Assembly: GCA_943789375.1 (NCBI GenBank)
Contig: CALSTX010000010.1
Coordinates: 1 to 64,000, forward strand
Reading direction: 5' to 3'
Source: an uncultured Opitutales bacterium
GTDB taxonomy: Bacteria; Verrucomicrobiota; Verrucomicrobiia; Opitutales; Seribacteraceae
DNA length: 64,000 nt
Under the pieces are notes generated by a model. That model searched no databases. It worked only from the letters and a program-made list of their open reading frames with translations, and was not told where the DNA came from. A program made the position numbers and the translations under genes. Below, piece after piece: positions 61,463 to 64,000 of the stretch; position 1 is the stretch's first letter; the number at the start of each line of letters is the position of its first letter.

Positions 61463-62215
61463 TTACAATGACGGCCCAGTAACTTCTTCACAGGTAAGGT
61501 GGTACAGACCTACGAAAAACTCTTCATCCCACCTTTCCTCCACCGTAAATTCGCCTGATACCCGGATCACCCGATCCATCAGGACTTCCACCCCTTTATC
61601 AGCTGTCACCACAATCCAGCCGTTGGCCTCGGGGGTTTGTCCAAAACAACAGCTCATTTGATCTGGTAGTAGTAGAAATTCTTTCACTTCATTATTTTCA
61701 TCCACAACTGTGGGGATCATGAAGCCCTCGATCGCAACCTGACATGCAGAAAGTCCTCTCAACTCTTTTGGAACTCGTTGGGAATAAGCGGGGAAATCAA
61801 AGTTCAGCCCATCTGTTTCCCAATCCACTTCATATTTAAATTCGGTTAATTTGTGAAACGCCACGGGCGAATATTGGCCGTCTTTATCCAATGGGGGGAG
61901 CACTCCATATTCGGTCGCTGAAGATACATTTTGGTCATCCTCGACTATAACTTTTCCATTTATGATCAAACCTTCCTCTGCAGCAGTTTGATTAAGATCA
62001 ATATTCGAACCGTTCTCCTCCAGTCCTTTCTGTCTCCTAGCAAGAGAGGTGTTTTGCTCAAGGGAACTTGACTCAAAGCTACCGATGATAGGCTCCCCCA
62101 CTATAACTGTTGCATCAACCTTCTTGGATGGGGAAGTGGAATTATCACAACCTGTCGTTAATGCGGATATGAATAAGGCTGTATTAAATTGTACGAGAAG
62201 AAAAGTTCTGTTCAT
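61463..62215 (-). CDS. DUF3299 lipoprotein
   Basis: 250 residues with a lipoprotein signal peptide (lipobox TTGC). A Ser/Glu-rich linker (about 25-125) precedes the DUF3299 domain: QVAIEGFMIPTVVDENNEVK, FLLLPDQMSCCFGQTPEANG and WIVVTADKGVEV, the CCFG being the family hallmark. In several bacteria this family lies in an operon with an FtsX-type permease and an ABC ATPase, as it does here (18 nt from the permease). In Vibrio comparable operons (zrg) are zinc-linked. Metal delivery is an inference. Confidence 0.85.
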   Translation of the reverse strand: MNRTFLLVQFNTALFISALTTGCDNSTSPSKKVDATVIVGEPIIGSFESSSLEQNTSLARRQKGLEENGSNIDLNQTAAEEGLIINGKVIVEDDQNVSSATEYGVLPPLDKDGQYSPVAFHKLTEFKYEVDWETDGLNFDFPAYSQRVPKELRGLSACQVAIEGFMIPTVVDENNEVKEFLLLPDQMSCCFGQTPEANGWIVVTADKGVEVLMDRVIRVSGEFTVEERWDEEFFVGLYHLTCEEVTGPSL

Positions 62216-62233
62216 CGGGATTCTACCATGAGT

Positions 62234-63454
62234 CTAAGTGGTTTGTTTCAAATTTTCCGACAATTCTGCTTTGTACACTTGTCGGGCAGGCAAAACTCCG
62301 CCGGCAAGTCCGATTAATAATACAGTCCCGAAAACATAGGCCCCCATAATATCAATGGAAAAATCATGCATTAATACACCGGTGTTTTCTCGGATGATAT
62401 AAGAAGCCAAAAAGTGAATGATGTATTGAAATAGAAAACCAGAAAACGCACCGCAACAGGCGAGTATAAGGGATTGTAAGACCATAACACTGGATACGAT
62501 CTGACGGCTTGCTCCCAAACACCGTAAAATTGCAAATTCTCTTTTTCGCTCATTCATCGAACTTCGTAAAGTTAGAACAATGATGAGGGACCCCACAATT
62601 GCAATCATTCCAGCAACTAGTTCCAGCACTTTTTGGAACCAGCTAAACTTATCAAAAAAGCTACTTAAAGTGGACGCAACCGGCCACGCCATAGTTGCTA
62701 CATTCCCCTGCTTATTATATTTCATATCCAATGAAAAGCCCGCTGCTCCTTTGAGGGATAAAAGAACGGCACTAAGGGAATGTGACATAGACTGATCGTG
62801 CCCATCCATGAATTGAATCCCCTTGATTGGAACCCATATGACTCGATCTGCCGGAGTACCCGTAGCTTCCAAAATACCCACAACCACATAAATGTCTCGA
62901 TGCTTATTTTCCTCTTTAAAATTTAAGCCATGGTAAGGATGAAACTGATCCCCAACTTGTAACCCGATTTTGCGAGCAACAAATGAACCAACAACAGCTT
63001 CTTTGGCTAGAGGAGTAAATATTCGGCCACCGGCTTCGGTCTTATAATGGTGGCCTGGTTTCCACTCGTGCTTTAGTAACAAATCTGGTTCTGTCCCAAC
63101 CAAACGATAGCCAAGATAATTATCTCCCACTGCAATAGGATAAGCTTCTTTAACTCCCTTGGTTTTTTTTATAATTTCATACTGCTCCCAGGGAAGATTA
63201 CCCGGAGAAGCTTCTACATGAAAAAGTGAATTAAGAATTATCTGAAGCTTGGAACCTCTTGCTCCCAACACGGCGTCAAAGCCACTCGATGAGTGATTAA
63301 ATGCACGTCGTGTTTCGTCGTTTATTTTCCAGGTGCTTAAAAACAACCCTGCTGCCATAGCTATAGTAAAGATTGCCAAAAAAGAAGAAAAGGCATGTTT
63401 GCGAACTCCTCGTAAGGCAAGGAATAAGGCAATGCTAAGACCAGGCCGTATCAT
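62234..63454 (-). CDS. FtsX/MacB-like ABC transporter permease
   Basis: About 406 residues. The ATG at 63454 overlaps the ATPase stop (ATGA); the in-frame ATG at 63460 is also possible. One N-terminal helix (FSSFLAIFTIAMAAGLFLST) precedes a large periplasmic domain. Three C-terminal helices carry the FtsX core (GMIAIVGSLIIVLTLRSSMN, ERKREFAILRCLGASRQIV). LolCE/MacB-like proteins do not transport by a pore but move lipoproteins or drive periplasmic partners. Here the partner could be the DUF3299 lipoprotein. Confidence 0.9.
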   Translation of the reverse strand: MIRPGLSIALFLALRGVRKHAFSSFLAIFTIAMAAGLFLSTWKINDETRRAFNHSSSGFDAVLGARGSKLQIILNSLFHVEASPGNLPWEQYEIIKKTKGVKEAYPIAVGDNYLGYRLVGTEPDLLLKHEWKPGHHYKTEAGGRIFTPLAKEAVVGSFVARKIGLQVGDQFHPYHGLNFKEENKHRDIYVVVGILEATGTPADRVIWVPIKGIQFMDGHDQSMSHSLSAVLLSLKGAAGFSLDMKYNKQGNVATMAWPVASTLSSFFDKFSWFQKVLELVAGMIAIVGSLIIVLTLRSSMNERKREFAILRCLGASRQIVSSVMVLQSLILACCGAFSGFLFQYIIHFLASYIIRENTGVLMHDFSIDIMGAYVFGTVLLIGLAGGVLPARQVYKAELSENLKQTT

Positions 63455-64000
63455 ATACATGAACCAGTCTCAGTAACTTGGTTTAAGTCACCCCAGTCAA
63501 ATTGGTTATCAAAGGCATGGATCACATTTGGGTCGTGGCTCACGATAATCATACTTGCTCCAGAAGAGGCACACAATTCCTTGATAAGAGCCAACGAATT
63601 TTCGGTATTTTGGGCATCCAAGTTACCAGTAGGTTCGTCCGCCAGTAATAAGGATGGCTGATTGATTAAAGCACGGGCAAGAGCAACTCTTTGTTGTTGC
63701 CCCACAGACATATCTCCAGGCTTGTGGCTCATGCGGTCTTTTAATCCAACCCGATCTAGCATTTCTTTGGCTTTTGCTTGATTCACTTGACCGCCAAAAC
63801 TCATCGCGATCAATAAATTTTCCAAGGCCGAACAACTTTGTAACAAATGAAAAGATTGGAAAATGTAACCGATAGATGCTGCCCGGAGATAATCTCTTTT
63901 ACTTTCTGACAATTCATGTAAGGCAATACCATCTAAGTGAAGCTCTCCCTCATCTGGAAGTAAGAGGCCTGCAATCAAATTTAAAAATGTTGTTTTTCCT
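63451..64000 (-). CDS. ABC transporter ATP-binding protein, LolD/MacB-like (5' end beyond window)
   Basis: Partial. The gene continues past the right edge: reading from 64000 the frame starts inside Walker A (GKTTFLNLIAGLL), so the N-terminal about 40 residues are outside. It has Q-loop IGYIFQSFHLLQSCSALENL, signature MSVGQQQRVALARALIN, Walker B LLLADEPTGNLD and the H-loop VSHDPNV. It is the ATPase of the FtsX-type permease that follows it with an ATGA overlap. The usual LSGG is MSVG here, a common LolD variant. Confidence 0.93.
   Translation of the reverse strand, partial: GKTTFLNLIAGLLLPDEGELHLDGIALHELSESKRDYLRAASIGYIFQSFHLLQSCSALENLLIAMSFGGQVNQAKAKEMLDRVGLKDRMSHKPGDMSVGQQQRVALARALINQPSLLLADEPTGNLDAQNTENSLALIKELCASSGASMIIVSHDPNVIHAFDNQFDWGDLNQVTETGSCI

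Noticed and set aside
1..64000. tRNA, rRNA, CRISPR arrays, insertion sequences, prophage or plasmid genes
   Set aside because: Intergenic regions were scanned for cloverleaf-like or repeat-spacer patterns and transposase, integrase or capsid motifs; none could be supported.

Overview
The window most likely comes from a member of the PVC superphylum, probably a Verrucomicrobiota (Opitutia-like) bacterium. The evidence is the gene families: two planctomycete/verrucomicrobial-type DUF1549/DUF1553 plus Tat-dependent DUF1501 pairs, an S1 sulfatase, a secreted cytochrome c/beta-propeller fusion, Gfo/Idh/MocA oxidoreductases, and a chlamydial YtgCR-like metal permease fused to a DtxR-type domain. 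No rRNA, tRNA, CRISPR array or insertion sequence was seen. This taxonomic call is inference from families, not from a marker gene.

Layout. 0-1 kb: an ADP-ribosylglycohydrolase-like gene. 1-6.6 kb, minus strand: an operon of sulfatase, cytochrome c/propeller protein and ADPRibase-Mn-like metallophosphoesterase, all broken by several frameshifts. 6.9-7.4 kb: a BrnTA toxin-antitoxin pair flanked by two REP-like hairpins. 7.7-13.5 kb, minus strand: a diversity-generating retroelement (DGR), the most remarkable locus here. It has a DGR-type reverse transcriptase (YMDD, GxxxSQ), an HRDC-domain accessory protein, a 129-bp template repeat, and a secreted target region with three tandem FGE/C-type-lectin-fold domains, each ending in its own variable repeat. 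Differences between template and variable repeats fall almost only on template adenines. 13.8-19 kb: IclR regulator, DUF1549/1553 and DUF1501 operon. 19.1-22.2 kb: rlmN, small secreted proteins, a decayed gluconokinase and a glyoxalase.

22.2-29.2 kb, minus strand: an envelope operon of two TPR/secreted proteins, an EF-hand TPR lipoprotein, ExbB and two ExbD. 29.3-41.2 kb: two peptide ABC transporter operons transcribed head-to-head; one permease carries an EF-hand pair. 41.4-46.5 kb, minus strand: an OGG1-type DNA glycosylase, small proteins and a sugar isomerase/oxidoreductase operon. 46.6-64 kb is dominated by metal handling: a DtxR-family regulator divergent from a TroABCD-type Mn/Fe/Zn ABC transporter, a HupE/UreJ protein, a Met/His-rich outer-membrane protein, a TonB-dependent receptor, a second DUF1549/1501 pair, a cyclophilin, and a DUF3299/FtsX/ATPase set resembling zinc-linked zrg operons, which runs off the right edge.

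A striking global pattern: between 976 and 13535 nearly every long reading frame is interrupted by single-base indels (the reverse transcriptase and BrnTA are intact), whereas about 45 genes from 13.8 kb onward are uninterrupted apart from one ancient pseudogene. Either this stretch was assembled from indel-prone data or it is decaying; the sequence alone cannot decide.
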